In this document: positions 34,912 to 42,838 of the stretch, piece by piece | Layout: the number at the start of each line of letters is the position of its first letter | Position numbering within the stretch: position 1 is the stretch's first letter | Assembly (NCBI RefSeq): GCF_000531125.1 | Contig: NZ_CBTK010000298.1 | Span: 1 to 64,000, forward strand | Length of the DNA stretch: 64,000 nucleotides | Reading direction: 5' to 3' | Source of the DNA: Candidatus Contendobacter odensis Run_B_J11 | Lineage (GTDB): Bacteria > Pseudomonadota > Gammaproteobacteria > Competibacterales > Competibacteraceae | Made by a program: the position numbers and the translations under genes | Notes under the pieces: generated by a model | Databases searched by the model: none | Seen by the model: the letters and a program-made list of their open reading frames with translations, nothing else | Told to the model about the DNA's origin: nothing

Positions 34912-35520
34912 TCAAGTCAGACAATCATCCAGTAACGGTCGGTAGTGTTTGTCCGTCTCCCGATCCGGTCCGGTATAAACCTTCGGCCAGCGCTTTTTTA
35001 CCACCGCGCTATCGCTGGACAGGGCATGGCAGGTGTTCAGCACCGGCGGCGGCGGGCGATCCTCCGCTGATTTGGCATCATCCTCGTCGTAACGCTGACC
35101 GTACACCGTCTGGAACATCGTCGTGGCAACCGGGCCGAGCAGCTCGGTCATGTGAGTACAGCCCCGCACCCCGCCGAACAGTTCCCGCAGTTTGAGCGAC
35201 CACCCCGGCCCGATCCGTACCCCGATCAGTTGCTGATAGCGGCTAACGATAGCGGGACAGAGACCAAAGGGCGCGGCGTCAGTGCGAACATCAACCCCAT
35301 GGATGCAAAACTGATCGTCTACCGTCAGTCGAATCCACATGTCATGCAGCGGTTCTTCGGCCTGGATAGCGCCGCCCCGGTCTTCGTTAGGAAAAGGGTA
35401 GGTTTTGGTATCCACCATCTGACCTTCAATGTCCCACAGCCCATCGTCGCGATGGTAACCCCAACACTGCACGATACGCCGGTGTAGGAGTCGGCGTGGG
35501 ACGGGAGCGGAGAGCGGCAT
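34912..35520 (-). CDS. DUF2889-domain protein
   Basis: A 202-residue protein with the DUF2889 pattern: RRLLHRRIVQCWGYHRDDGLW near the N-terminus, WIRLTVDDQFCIHGVDVRTDAAPF in the middle, and GGVRGCTHMTELLGPVATTMFQT toward the end. The conserved His and Cys residues suggest a binding or catalytic pocket, but no function is established. It has no signal peptide. Its stop codon falls at the edge of the repeat element at 34670-34912. The DUF1289 gene lies 42 bases upstream on the same strand. Confidence 0.85.
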   Translation of the reverse strand: MPLSAPVPRRLLHRRIVQCWGYHRDDGLWDIEGQMVDTKTYPFPNEDRGGAIQAEEPLHDMWIRLTVDDQFCIHGVDVRTDAAPFGLCPAIVSRYQQLIGVRIGPGWSLKLRELFGGVRGCTHMTELLGPVATTMFQTVYGQRYDEDDAKSAEDRPPPPVLNTCHALSSDSAVVKKRWPKVYTGPDRETDKHYRPLLDDCLT

Positions 35521-35562
35521 GAATCCTCCAAAGAAATTTAGGTGAGCCAGCGACTGACGGTT

Positions 35563-35778
35563 TCAGTCGAAGAAGGCACCGCTCATCATCTGCGTCAGCC
35601 GTGTTTCCAACTGTTCGATCACCCTACGCTTCTGGTTCGGAGTGTAATCCCACCAGGCGGCGATTTCGTCCAAGGTGCGCGAGCAACCCTCGCAAAGTTG
35701 CGTTTGCGGATGAATGACGCAGACGCCAATGCAGGGGGAGGGCGGATCGTTAGGCGGGAACGAACAGTTGGCGGTCAT
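35563..35778 (-). CDS. DUF1289-domain small Fe-S-type protein
   Basis: A 71-residue protein with the DUF1289 motif PSPCIGVCVIHPQTQLCEGCSRTLDEIAAW, whose four cysteines (C-x3-C-x8-C-x2-C) are likely to bind an iron-sulfur cluster or zinc. The family is widespread in proteobacteria and poorly studied. ATG 35778 is preferred; ATG 35808 would add ten residues. It lies just upstream of the DUF2889 gene on the same strand and may be transcribed with it. Confidence 0.88.
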   Translation of the reverse strand: MTANCSFPPNDPPSPCIGVCVIHPQTQLCEGCSRTLDEIAAWWDYTPNQKRRVIEQLETRLTQMMSGAFFD

Positions 35779-35913
35779 GGCGGATATGAGGATTGCTCGC
35801 AGTGTCATGCAGTGATGATACCGCGCCGCCGCATGGCGAATCCAGGAACAATCAGGTCGCCAGGAGAAATGCCGCCCAGCCGGTTAAAGCTCCCCAGACG
35901 GGTCAGGAAATAA

Positions 35914-36078
35914 TTGACATCCTCCCCGCCCCCCGCCTACGCGGGGGCAGGCTCTGAAGGACGGGGATTCCTCTGTAGAGGGTATGATGCCCCATACCGA
36001 GAACACTGAATGCTCTCTGATCTCCCCTGTGTATCGCTACACAGGTGGTACAACCGACCGGCAACAGGTCGGCCTAAA
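35914..36078 (-). ncRNA. IS200/IS605 right end with omegaRNA-like structure, no tnpB
   Basis: Read on the minus strand, the segment has a chain of hairpins (CCGACC/GGTCGG, CTGTGTA/TACACAG, GGTATG/CATACC) and ends with AATCCCCGTCC...GGGGAGGATGTCAA. This is the layout found at the 3' end of many tnpB genes, where the right end encodes the guide-RNA scaffold. The expected tnpB frame is absent; the 150 bases above are AT-rich and non-coding. The sequence just below 35914 would be the guide if it is still transcribed. Confidence 0.55.
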
Positions 36079-36235
36079 CCCATGCTTTTGAACACGATTA
36101 AGATTTTACCTGCCCCTCTTTTGAGCAGAACCGCATCTCTTAAATTGCCAAAGAAGCTCTAACATCAGGGGCGCAATCGCCATATCCCGACCCGAGTATG
36201 ATAGCAGCGCTAATGGCTAACCCAAAGAAAAAGAC

Positions 36236-36307
36236 GGCGAACTTTGTTCGCCGCGCTATCCATCCCCGGCCTGAAGGCCGAGGCTTTTCGCGCAATTCGG
36301 GTAAAAA
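36236..36307. repeat. 72-bp two-hairpin repeat, copy 1
   Basis: GGCGAAC-TTT-GTTCGCC is followed by a CCCCGGCCTGAAGGCCGAGG hairpin and CAATTCGGGTAAAA. A closely related copy lies at 62303-62373. It may be the left end of the IS200/IS605 derivative that ends at 35914, or an independent terminator-like repeat. The bases from 36079 to 36235 contain no gene I can support. Confidence 0.65.
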
Positions 36308-36517
36308 ACCATTTCTTAATCTGGGGTTAGGCCAGTTTTGTCGCTTCAAGGTCGAAAATGGGATTAAGGGTAAAGATAATAGGGTCTATGCTTGTCTGGA
36401 CGCAGCGTCAGGTTTAACCTTTAATTGAAAGGATTCAGAAGTGATCGGGCCGTGCTTGGCCATGCTGTTGAACCGGGTTTGATCCTAACAACACCAAACG
36501 ATTAAGGAGGGAGCGTC

Positions 36518-36790
36518 ATGTTGACCTATCAAGATTGTGTGGAATTAAGCGACCTGACCGAGGAAGAGATTGAAGCCATCGCCCAACACGAGCATTTGCC
36601 GGAAATGGCGGCGCTGGAACTGGGTAGCTACATGGTGCATACCGAAGAAGGGGTGCCGATGATCAAGCGCATCATTCTGGATGACATTGATGAAGCACGC
36701 CGGCGCGGTCATGCCGAGAAAGCTTTGCAGTTAAAGCTGGTACTCAAGCATTTTGTGGAGACTCATCCGAACAACCGGGCCTCAGCGTGA
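36518..36790 (+). CDS. small acidic protein of unknown function
   Basis: A 90-residue acidic, helical protein (LTEEEIEAIAQHEHLPEMAALELGSY; later IKRIILDDIDEARRRGHAEKALQLKLVLKHFV). AAGGAGGGAG lies 8 bases before the ATG, a very strong ribosome site, and codon use is like the neighbours, so it is a real gene. No signal peptide or membrane segment is present. I do not recognise a named family. Confidence 0.75.
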   Translation: MLTYQDCVELSDLTEEEIEAIAQHEHLPEMAALELGSYMVHTEEGVPMIKRIILDDIDEARRRGHAEKALQLKLVLKHFVETHPNNRASA

Positions 36791-36832
36791 GTCAGTCGCA
36801 TCAGACGATTGGATCGGCCGCCCCGGTGGCGC

Positions 36833-37447
36833 TCAGGCGGGATCCCCAGCCAGCAAAGCCTGGACTTCAGCCAAGCCGGCCCGGCGCATGGGCCGGCCGT
36901 CCACTGGGCTGCGCGGTGCTTCCCGTTCAGCCAGCAGTGCGAAAATCGTGAGGTCAATGGGAGTGTCGCCAGCGGTGAAACTAAAAACCGGTTGGCAGAG
37001 GGGGGTGCCGTTGGCCATTTTGAGGCGGCGCTCCGATGTTTTGAATGGAATGCGATGTTCCATCAGAAATAGCGGTACCTCCTCGATGGGTTCGGCGAAC
37101 AGGTGCAGGTGGACGCCCGCATGAGAACTGGCAGCGCCACTCAGCACCGATCCGACCAGTCTGGGCCGGAAGCAGGCGAGGAAATGCATGGCTTCCAAGG
37201 CGGTTTCACGCAGGCCGCGCAAGCGAAGCGGCTGATGGTCGGCATGGAACAACCGCTGGCGGTCGATCAAAGCCTGTTCGACCGCCGTGTTGTCCGGTAG
37301 TACCGCTTTGTCAGGAATTCCAAGGCGCAGTGCGGCCTTGCGCTTGGCAGTCCCGAAATCCTGAATGCCTTCTTCGGTCATGATCCGGGCGCACTCTTGG
37401 GCCAGCAAGAGCGTGATGCGGTGGTGGGTACGGGGTCGGTGAGTCAT
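36833..37447 (-). CDS. conserved hypothetical protein, possibly nucleotidyltransferase-like
   Basis: A 204-residue protein with an N-terminal helical part (LLAQECARIMTEEGIQDFGTAKRKAA) and a segment FRPRLVGSVLSGAASSHAGVHLHLFAEPIEEV whose G-S loop followed by alternating H-x-H-x strand resembles the minimal nucleotidyltransferase fold. The catalytic acid pair (GSxxxGxxxxxSDxD) is not seen in standard form. It is divergent from pilM in the place where mrcA often lies in gammaproteobacteria. Function remains unassigned. Confidence 0.7.
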   Translation of the reverse strand: MTHRPRTHHRITLLLAQECARIMTEEGIQDFGTAKRKAALRLGIPDKAVLPDNTAVEQALIDRQRLFHADHQPLRLRGLRETALEAMHFLACFRPRLVGSVLSGAASSHAGVHLHLFAEPIEEVPLFLMEHRIPFKTSERRLKMANGTPLCQPVFSFTAGDTPIDLTIFALLAEREAPRSPVDGRPMRRAGLAEVQALLAGDPA

Positions 37448-37580
37448 GGATAGATCCCAGAGTAGGGTTAAACTTTAAGCCAAAAAATTGCGGTCTGACG
37501 CTTTGAGTGCGTTTGTTTGCTATATTTGGCAGAGATACCGGTTTGATTCGTCCACTCTGAATTGGTTGAGGAAGGGTAAC

Positions 37581-38681
37581 TTGGCTCTGTTTACGCGTAA
37601 AGAACCCATTCTGGGCATCGACATCAGTCCATCGGCGATCAAGCTGATCGAACTGAGCCGCTCTGGGCCACGCTTCCGGGTCGAGAGCTTCGCCATCGAA
37701 CCGCTGGGCGAGGGCATGATGGAAGATCGCAACCCGGTGGATACCGATCAAATGGCGGAGGCGATCAAGCGAGCCTGCCGCAAAGCGGGTACGCGCACCC
37801 GCCGTGCCGCTGTCGCCGTACCGACCTCCAGCGTGATTACGCGCACCGTGCCGATGCCAGCGGAGTTTAAGGAAAGCGACATTGAGACCAATATCTCGAT
37901 TGAAGCCGCCCAGTACATTCCCTATCCCATCGAAGAAATCTATCTGGATTTCGAGAACAAGGGTCTTTCTCGCGCCAGCAACGAGATGCAGGACATCATG
38001 CTGGTGGCTACCCGCAAGGAGAATGTGGATACCCGCGAAGCCGCCCTGAAGGAAGCGGGTCTGACTCCGGCGATTGTGGATGTTGAGGCTTACGCGCTGG
38101 AAAATACCTTTCGGCTGTTGCTGGAGAGTCTGCCCAAGGCGAGCAGCGGAGGGCAGATCAGCCTGGATAAGCCGCGAGACAGCTTGACGGCGCTGGTGGA
38201 TATCGGCGCCACCATCACCAATTTGTACATTCTGCAGGACGACCACATTATTTTTACCCGCGAACAGGGCTTTGGCTGCGACCAGCTTACTGTTCGAGTG
38301 GCTGAGGCTTATGGCCTGACCCGGGAGCAAGCTGAACAGGCCAAGCGTTCGGGGCAGGTCGCCGACGATTTTGCCACCACGATCCTGGAGCCGTTCAAAC
38401 AGATGCTCGCCGAGCAGATTGGTCATGGCTTGCAGTTCTTTTTTTCCTCCGACCAATTCGTTTCCGGTCGCTATAATGTAGATACCATTGCCCTGGTGGG
38501 CGGTGGCGCGATGATTATGGGGTTGGATCGGGTGGTGGCGGATATTCTTGGCATCACGGCGGTTGTGGCTAATCCCTTCAGAAATATGGGGAGCGCCTCG
38601 AAAGTGAACAGCAGTGCCTTGTTACGCGATGCGCCGTTATTGGCGGTCGCTTGCGGTCTGGCCCTGAGGAGCTTCGACTGA
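37581..38681 (+). CDS. pilM: type IV pilus assembly protein PilM
   Basis: A 366-residue actin-like ATPase of the inner-membrane alignment complex. It has ILGIDISPSAIKLIELS near the N-terminus, the ATP-binding region LVDIGATITNLYI near residue 216, and LVGGGAMIMGLDRVVADILG. PilM binds the short N-terminal tail of PilN. The start is TTG 37581, preceded by GAGGAAGGG, because the conserved ALFTRKEPILGID follows. It leads pilMNOPQ, each gene one base apart or overlapping by four. Confidence 0.95.
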   Translation: MALFTRKEPILGIDISPSAIKLIELSRSGPRFRVESFAIEPLGEGMMEDRNPVDTDQMAEAIKRACRKAGTRTRRAAVAVPTSSVITRTVPMPAEFKESDIETNISIEAAQYIPYPIEEIYLDFENKGLSRASNEMQDIMLVATRKENVDTREAALKEAGLTPAIVDVEAYALENTFRLLLESLPKASSGGQISLDKPRDSLTALVDIGATITNLYILQDDHIIFTREQGFGCDQLTVRVAEAYGLTREQAEQAKRSGQVADDFATTILEPFKQMLAEQIGHGLQFFFSSDQFVSGRYNVDTIALVGGGAMIMGLDRVVADILGITAVVANPFRNMGSASKVNSSALLRDAPLLAVACGLALRSFD

Positions 38682-38682
38682 G

Positions 38683-39255
38683 ATGACGCGCATTAATTTG
38701 TTGCCTTGGCGTGAAATGCGCCGCACTCAGCGGCAGCGAGAACTGTTCGGGATGCTGGCTGGAGCCGCCTTGATCGCTGCGGGTGCCGTGTTTCTGATAC
38801 AGACCGAGATCGCCCACCGCATTGACTACCAGCAGGAGCGCAACAACTATCTGCGTGGTGAGATCGCCCGGCTCAAGAAAGCGGCTGAGGAGTTGCAGGA
38901 GTTGCAGAAGACTCGGAACCAGTTGGTAGAACGTCTCAATGTCATCCAGAAATTGCAGACCAGCCGTCCGGGCATGGTGCGGATGCTGGATGAGATGGTT
39001 CGACTGATTCCTCAGGATATTTACCTGACCGCGTTCAAAACGGCCAATAATCAGGTCACGCTCAATGGTATCGCCCGCTCCGATAACATCATCTCCGAGT
39101 TTATGCGCGCTATTCGTAGCAACAAACTGTTTGGTGAGCCGGTGTTACAGATCATCGAGACCCGGAATGTGAACAACGTGCAAGCTCGAGTGTTCGAGCT
39201 GATTGTGCCATTAAAGCTGGAGCCAGGTTCAGACGCTGGGGGAGGTAAAACATGA
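38683..39255 (+). CDS. pilN: type IV pilus assembly protein PilN
   Basis: A 190-residue bitopic membrane protein. The cytoplasmic N-terminus INLLPWREMRRTQRQRE carries the conserved INLLPWRE motif that docks into PilM; a membrane helix (LAGAALIAAGAVFLI, near residues 24-38), a coiled coil and a periplasmic ferredoxin-like domain follow. It pairs with PilO. It starts one base after pilM and overlaps pilO by four bases. Confidence 0.94.
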   Translation: MTRINLLPWREMRRTQRQRELFGMLAGAALIAAGAVFLIQTEIAHRIDYQQERNNYLRGEIARLKKAAEELQELQKTRNQLVERLNVIQKLQTSRPGMVRMLDEMVRLIPQDIYLTAFKTANNQVTLNGIARSDNIISEFMRAIRSNKLFGEPVLQIIETRNVNNVQARVFELIVPLKLEPGSDAGGGKT

Positions 39256-39935
39256 ATTTGTCCAATATCAACCTCAGCGACATTGATCTGCGCGAGGCGG
39301 GCGATTGGCCGTTGGCGGGCAAGATTGTGTTGGTGGTTCTGGCTGTCGCCGCAGTGTTGGGCGCTGGTTATTATTTCTTCACCAGCGAACGGCTGGATGA
39401 GTTGGATCGAGTAACGCGCGAGGAACAGACGCTGCGACAGGAGTTCGTTGAGAAGCAGCGGGTGACGGCCAACATTGAAGCGTTCCGGGCGCAGCTCAAG
39501 CAGATGGAGGCTGATTTGGAGGTCATGCTGCGGCAGTTGCCGACCGGTACGGAAATGCCGGACTTGCTGGAAGATGTGTCTAATACCGGCAAAAAGAATG
39601 GTCTGGACTTTGAACTCTTCAAACCCGAGGCCGATCAGCCTCGGGACTTTTATGCGGCGAAGCCGATCACGATCAAGGCGCGAGGAACTTACCATCAGTT
39701 TGGCGCGTTTGTGAGCGGGGTCGCGGCGCTGTCGCGGATCGTGACGCTGGAGAATGCGACCCTGACCGGTGCGAGTGGCAAGGAGGTGAAGGGCGGCAAG
39801 GACGCGAAAGGCGTTAAAATCAATAATGAACCGCTCAACATTCAGGCGACGCTGCAAACCTATCGTTATGGGACTGATGTCGGTGCGCCGGCGGGCCAGG
39901 GCGGTCCGCCGCAGAAGGGGGCGACCAAGAAATGA
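39252..39935 (+). CDS. pilO: type IV pilus assembly protein PilO
   Basis: A 227-residue partner of PilN with one membrane helix (IVLVVLAVAAVLGAGYYFF, near residues 24-42), a coiled coil (ELDRVTREEQTLRQEFVEKQR) and the periplasmic domain with the typical MEADLEVMLRQLPTGTEMPDLLEDVS segment. It links PilMN to PilP and the PilQ secretin. It overlaps its neighbours by four bases on each side, which suggests coupled translation. Confidence 0.94.
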   Translation: MNLSNINLSDIDLREAGDWPLAGKIVLVVLAVAAVLGAGYYFFTSERLDELDRVTREEQTLRQEFVEKQRVTANIEAFRAQLKQMEADLEVMLRQLPTGTEMPDLLEDVSNTGKKNGLDFELFKPEADQPRDFYAAKPITIKARGTYHQFGAFVSGVAALSRIVTLENATLTGASGKEVKGGKDAKGVKINNEPLNIQATLQTYRYGTDVGAPAGQGGPPQKGATKK

Positions 39936-40531
39936 ACCTGCGTTTGTGGTGGGAGCGGGTAGTATCCGCACACGGCATGGTAGTGCCGGGGGTGATGGTC
40001 GCGGTGCTGGTGGGTTGCGCCCAGCCGGATTTGACCAAGGTGCAGCAGTTCGTGGAAACCACCAAGCGCACCACGCCGGTCAAAAAGCTCGATCCACCGC
40101 CGGAAATTAAAGCCTACACGCCTTTTTCCTATACGGCACAAGGGGGCAAGGATCCGTTTGTGGTGGCGGCGTGGGCCGGTGATCCCGACGAGCTGGGAGA
40201 AATATCGGCTAAGGTGCAGCAGAGTGGTGCCAATTACACCGGGCCGCGACCTGATCCAAACCGGGTTCGGGAGGAGTTGGAGAAATATTCGCTGGGTTCG
40301 CTCAAGATGATGGGTACGTTCCGCATGGGCAGCGGCAACGGCGGCGAGTTGTGGGCGCTGATTCTGGCGCCTGATGGTGTGGTGCATCGGGTTCAAAAGA
40401 ACAATTATCTGGGTATGAACCACGGCAAGATCACCGGTATTACGGAGCAGCGGGTCGAGTTGAAAGAGATTGTTCCGGACGGGCCCGGACGCTGGCAGGA
40501 GCGGGATTCGCTGCTGTCGCTTACCCAATGA
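39932..40531 (+). CDS. pilP: type IV pilus lipoprotein PilP
   Basis: A 199-residue inner-membrane lipoprotein with lipobox VAVLVGC (cysteine near residue 29), a disordered linker, and the C-terminal beta domain (YSLGSLKMMGTF; VHRVQKNNYLGMNHGKITGI) that contacts the N0 domain of PilQ. It bridges the PilN/PilO complex to the secretin. It is 15 bases from pilQ. Confidence 0.94.
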   Translation: MNLRLWWERVVSAHGMVVPGVMVAVLVGCAQPDLTKVQQFVETTKRTTPVKKLDPPPEIKAYTPFSYTAQGGKDPFVVAAWAGDPDELGEISAKVQQSGANYTGPRPDPNRVREELEKYSLGSLKMMGTFRMGSGNGGELWALILAPDGVVHRVQKNNYLGMNHGKITGITEQRVELKEIVPDGPGRWQERDSLLSLTQ

Positions 40532-40546
40532 TCGTAGGGGGAAGTC

Positions 40547-42799
40547 ATGATAAGCAGGTCCACGAGTGAAGGCCAACATGACCGACGGTCAGGCGGAGGC
40601 TGGTTGCCGCTTGGGTTGGCGGTGATCGGGTTGATCGGATGCATAGCGCTGGCGGGGGGCGGGCGAGTCGCGGTTGCCGCGGAAACCGATCCGGTGGTGT
40701 TGCAGGCGGTAGATATTAGTCCGCTGTCCGGTAATCGGTTGCAGATTCGCTTCCGACTGTCGGGGCCGCCCAAGGGGCCGCCGAGTAGTTTCACTATCAA
40801 TGAACCGGCGCGAATCGTGCTGGATTTTCTGGGGACTACCAACGGTCTGGATACCCGGCAGCAGCCGATCAATGTCGGAGTGGCCGACAAGATCAGTGTG
40901 CTGGAAGGCGCCGACCGGACTCGGGCTTCGCTCAATCTGGCGCGACTGGTGCCCTATAACGTGCAGGTGCAGGGTAACGCGGTGTTACTGACGCTGGAAA
41001 ACGCCGGCGCAACTGCCGCCAAGACTCCGGCGGCGACTCCGGTGACGTCGGTCAAGGCAGCGGCGAGTTCGCGGCAGGCCAATGCCGATGGGCCGGTGAC
41101 GACCCCGCGCAATGTCAGTGATGTCAATTTCAAGCGCGGGCCGGGCGGGCAGGGCGTGATTACGATCAGGCTGTCCAATCCCGGTATTCCAGTGGACGTG
41201 CGGCAGGAAGGCAACCAGATCATTGCTGATTTTCAGGGGGCAGCACTGAAACGTGGCCAGGAGCGGCGCCTGGATGTGACCGATTTTGCGACGCCGGTCA
41301 CGCTTTTGGAGGCGTTGAACCGGGGCGGCAACGCCCGCTTGACTATCAAACCTAATCCGCCGTTCGAGTTTTTGGCCTATCAGGCCAATGATCTTTATGT
41401 GATTGAGGTGCGCCCGCCGCAGAAATCCAAGGAAGAGGAAGATAAGGAGGCGAAGTTCGATCCGTCCAAGAAGAAGTACGTCGGCGATTTACTGTCGCTG
41501 AATTTCCAGGATATTGAGGTGCGGGCGATCCTGCAAATCCTGGCCGATTTCACCGGGCTGAACATTGTGGTCAGCGATAGCGTGAAGGGTAATTTGACCC
41601 TGCGCTTACAGAATGTGCCGTGGGATCAGGCGCTGGACATTATTTTGCGGACCAAGGGTCTGTCCATGCGCCAGAACGGTAATGTGATTTTCATTGCGCC
41701 GACCGAGGAAGTGGCGGCGCGAGAGAAGCTGGATTTGGAGTCGCGCAAGGTGGTGGATGAATTGATTCCGCTGCGCACTGAAATCATCCAGATCAATTAT
41801 GCCAAGGCCGGTGATTTGGCGAAATTGTTGAAAACGCAGGACAAGGATAAGGGAAGTATTCTGTCGCCGCGTGGCACCGTGGAGACGGATGAACGAACCA
41901 ATAGCTTGATCGTTAAGGACATTCCCGACAAGCTGGCGGAAATTCGCGATCTGGTGACCAAACTCGATGTGCCGACCCGCCAAGTGATGATTGATTCGCG
42001 GATAGTGATTGCGGTCGACAATTTTGCGCGGGATATCGGGGTGCGCTTTGGAGTGACCGGGGTTAATCAGGGTGGTAATACCTTAAATACGGTCAGTGGC
42101 AGTTTAGCCGGCACCAGTACCATTGTAGACAGCGCCGTCGGCAATCTGATTAGTACCGGGCAGCCGTTTCCGGTTGCGGTGCCGCCTCTGGCCCAGCGGT
42201 TGGGGGTGAATCTGGCGGCGGCGGGCGCGCCCAGCCTCGCCTACTCCATCCTCGGTGCGGATTATCTGCTTGATCTGGAATTGTCAGCGTTACAGAAGGA
42301 AGGCAATGGCGAGGTTCTTTCCAATCCACGGGTAGTGACGGCGGATAATCAGGAAGCCTCTATTCTGCAAGGCCGGGAAATCCCTTATACGGTGGCTCCT
42401 ACTACTATAGGTGCCGCAGCGACCACTGAATTCAAGAAAGCGGTTCTGGAGTTGAAAGTCACCCCGAAGATCACTCCTGATGATCGGGTTAGCATGAAGT
42501 TGGACATAAAGAAAGATGATGTAGGTGAGTTGGTTCCGCAACAAGGCGGGGGGTTCGTGCCCTCGATTGACACACGCCACGTGACGACCAATGTGCTGGT
42601 GAATAACGGCGAAACCGTAGTGCTGGGTGGTGTCTTCGAGCAGAACAAGAGCAAAGGCCAGAGTAAGGTGCCGTTGTTGGGCGATATTCCGCTGTTGGGC
42701 TATTTGTTCCAGGACAATACCACTTCAACCATCAAACGTGAGTTGCTGATTTTCGTGACGCCGCAGCTTCTGAAGAATGGCGCGGTCGCCGAGCGTTAA
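40547..42799 (+). CDS. pilQ: type IV pilus secretin PilQ
   Basis: A 750-residue outer-membrane secretin. After a signal peptide (LGLAVIGLIGCIALAGG, near residues 22-38) come AMIN domains that bind peptidoglycan (near 45-145 and 185-290), the N0 domain starting VGDLLSLNFQDIEVRAILQILADFTGLNIVV (near 308-338), an N1 domain, and the secretin core with VLSNPRVVTADNQEASILQGREIPY (near 590-614) and VPLLGDIPLLGYLFQ (near 708-722). Length is normal for the family. aroK and aroB, which usually follow, are replaced here by a 1620-residue Ig-like protein. Confidence 0.96.
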   Translation: MISRSTSEGQHDRRSGGGWLPLGLAVIGLIGCIALAGGGRVAVAAETDPVVLQAVDISPLSGNRLQIRFRLSGPPKGPPSSFTINEPARIVLDFLGTTNGLDTRQQPINVGVADKISVLEGADRTRASLNLARLVPYNVQVQGNAVLLTLENAGATAAKTPAATPVTSVKAAASSRQANADGPVTTPRNVSDVNFKRGPGGQGVITIRLSNPGIPVDVRQEGNQIIADFQGAALKRGQERRLDVTDFATPVTLLEALNRGGNARLTIKPNPPFEFLAYQANDLYVIEVRPPQKSKEEEDKEAKFDPSKKKYVGDLLSLNFQDIEVRAILQILADFTGLNIVVSDSVKGNLTLRLQNVPWDQALDIILRTKGLSMRQNGNVIFIAPTEEVAAREKLDLESRKVVDELIPLRTEIIQINYAKAGDLAKLLKTQDKDKGSILSPRGTVETDERTNSLIVKDIPDKLAEIRDLVTKLDVPTRQVMIDSRIVIAVDNFARDIGVRFGVTGVNQGGNTLNTVSGSLAGTSTIVDSAVGNLISTGQPFPVAVPPLAQRLGVNLAAAGAPSLAYSILGADYLLDLELSALQKEGNGEVLSNPRVVTADNQEASILQGREIPYTVAPTTIGAAATTEFKKAVLELKVTPKITPDDRVSMKLDIKKDDVGELVPQQGGGFVPSIDTRHVTTNVLVNNGETVVLGGVFEQNKSKGQSKVPLLGDIPLLGYLFQDNTTSTIKRELLIFVTPQLLKNGAVAER

Positions 42800-42838
42800 A
42801 ACATTTCAAGAAACACCATTGTCGCGGGGAGTGAAGCC

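Larger units (their letters stand above)
34670..34912. repeat. 243-bp element with 14-bp inverted ends, carrying nested repeats
   Basis: AACAGGACTTTCGC at 34670-34683 is the exact reverse complement of GCGAAAGTCCTGTT at 34899-34912. The interval holds a 121-bp MITE (34695-34815) and a dRS3-like palindromic repeat (34823-34894). Its right end reaches the 3' end of the next minus-strand gene. Confidence 0.7.

Noticed and set aside
35563-36349. Short open frames on both strands around 35.5-36.4 kb
   Set aside because: Apart from the DUF1289 gene they overlap palindromic repeats and lack ribosome sites or recognisable sequence.
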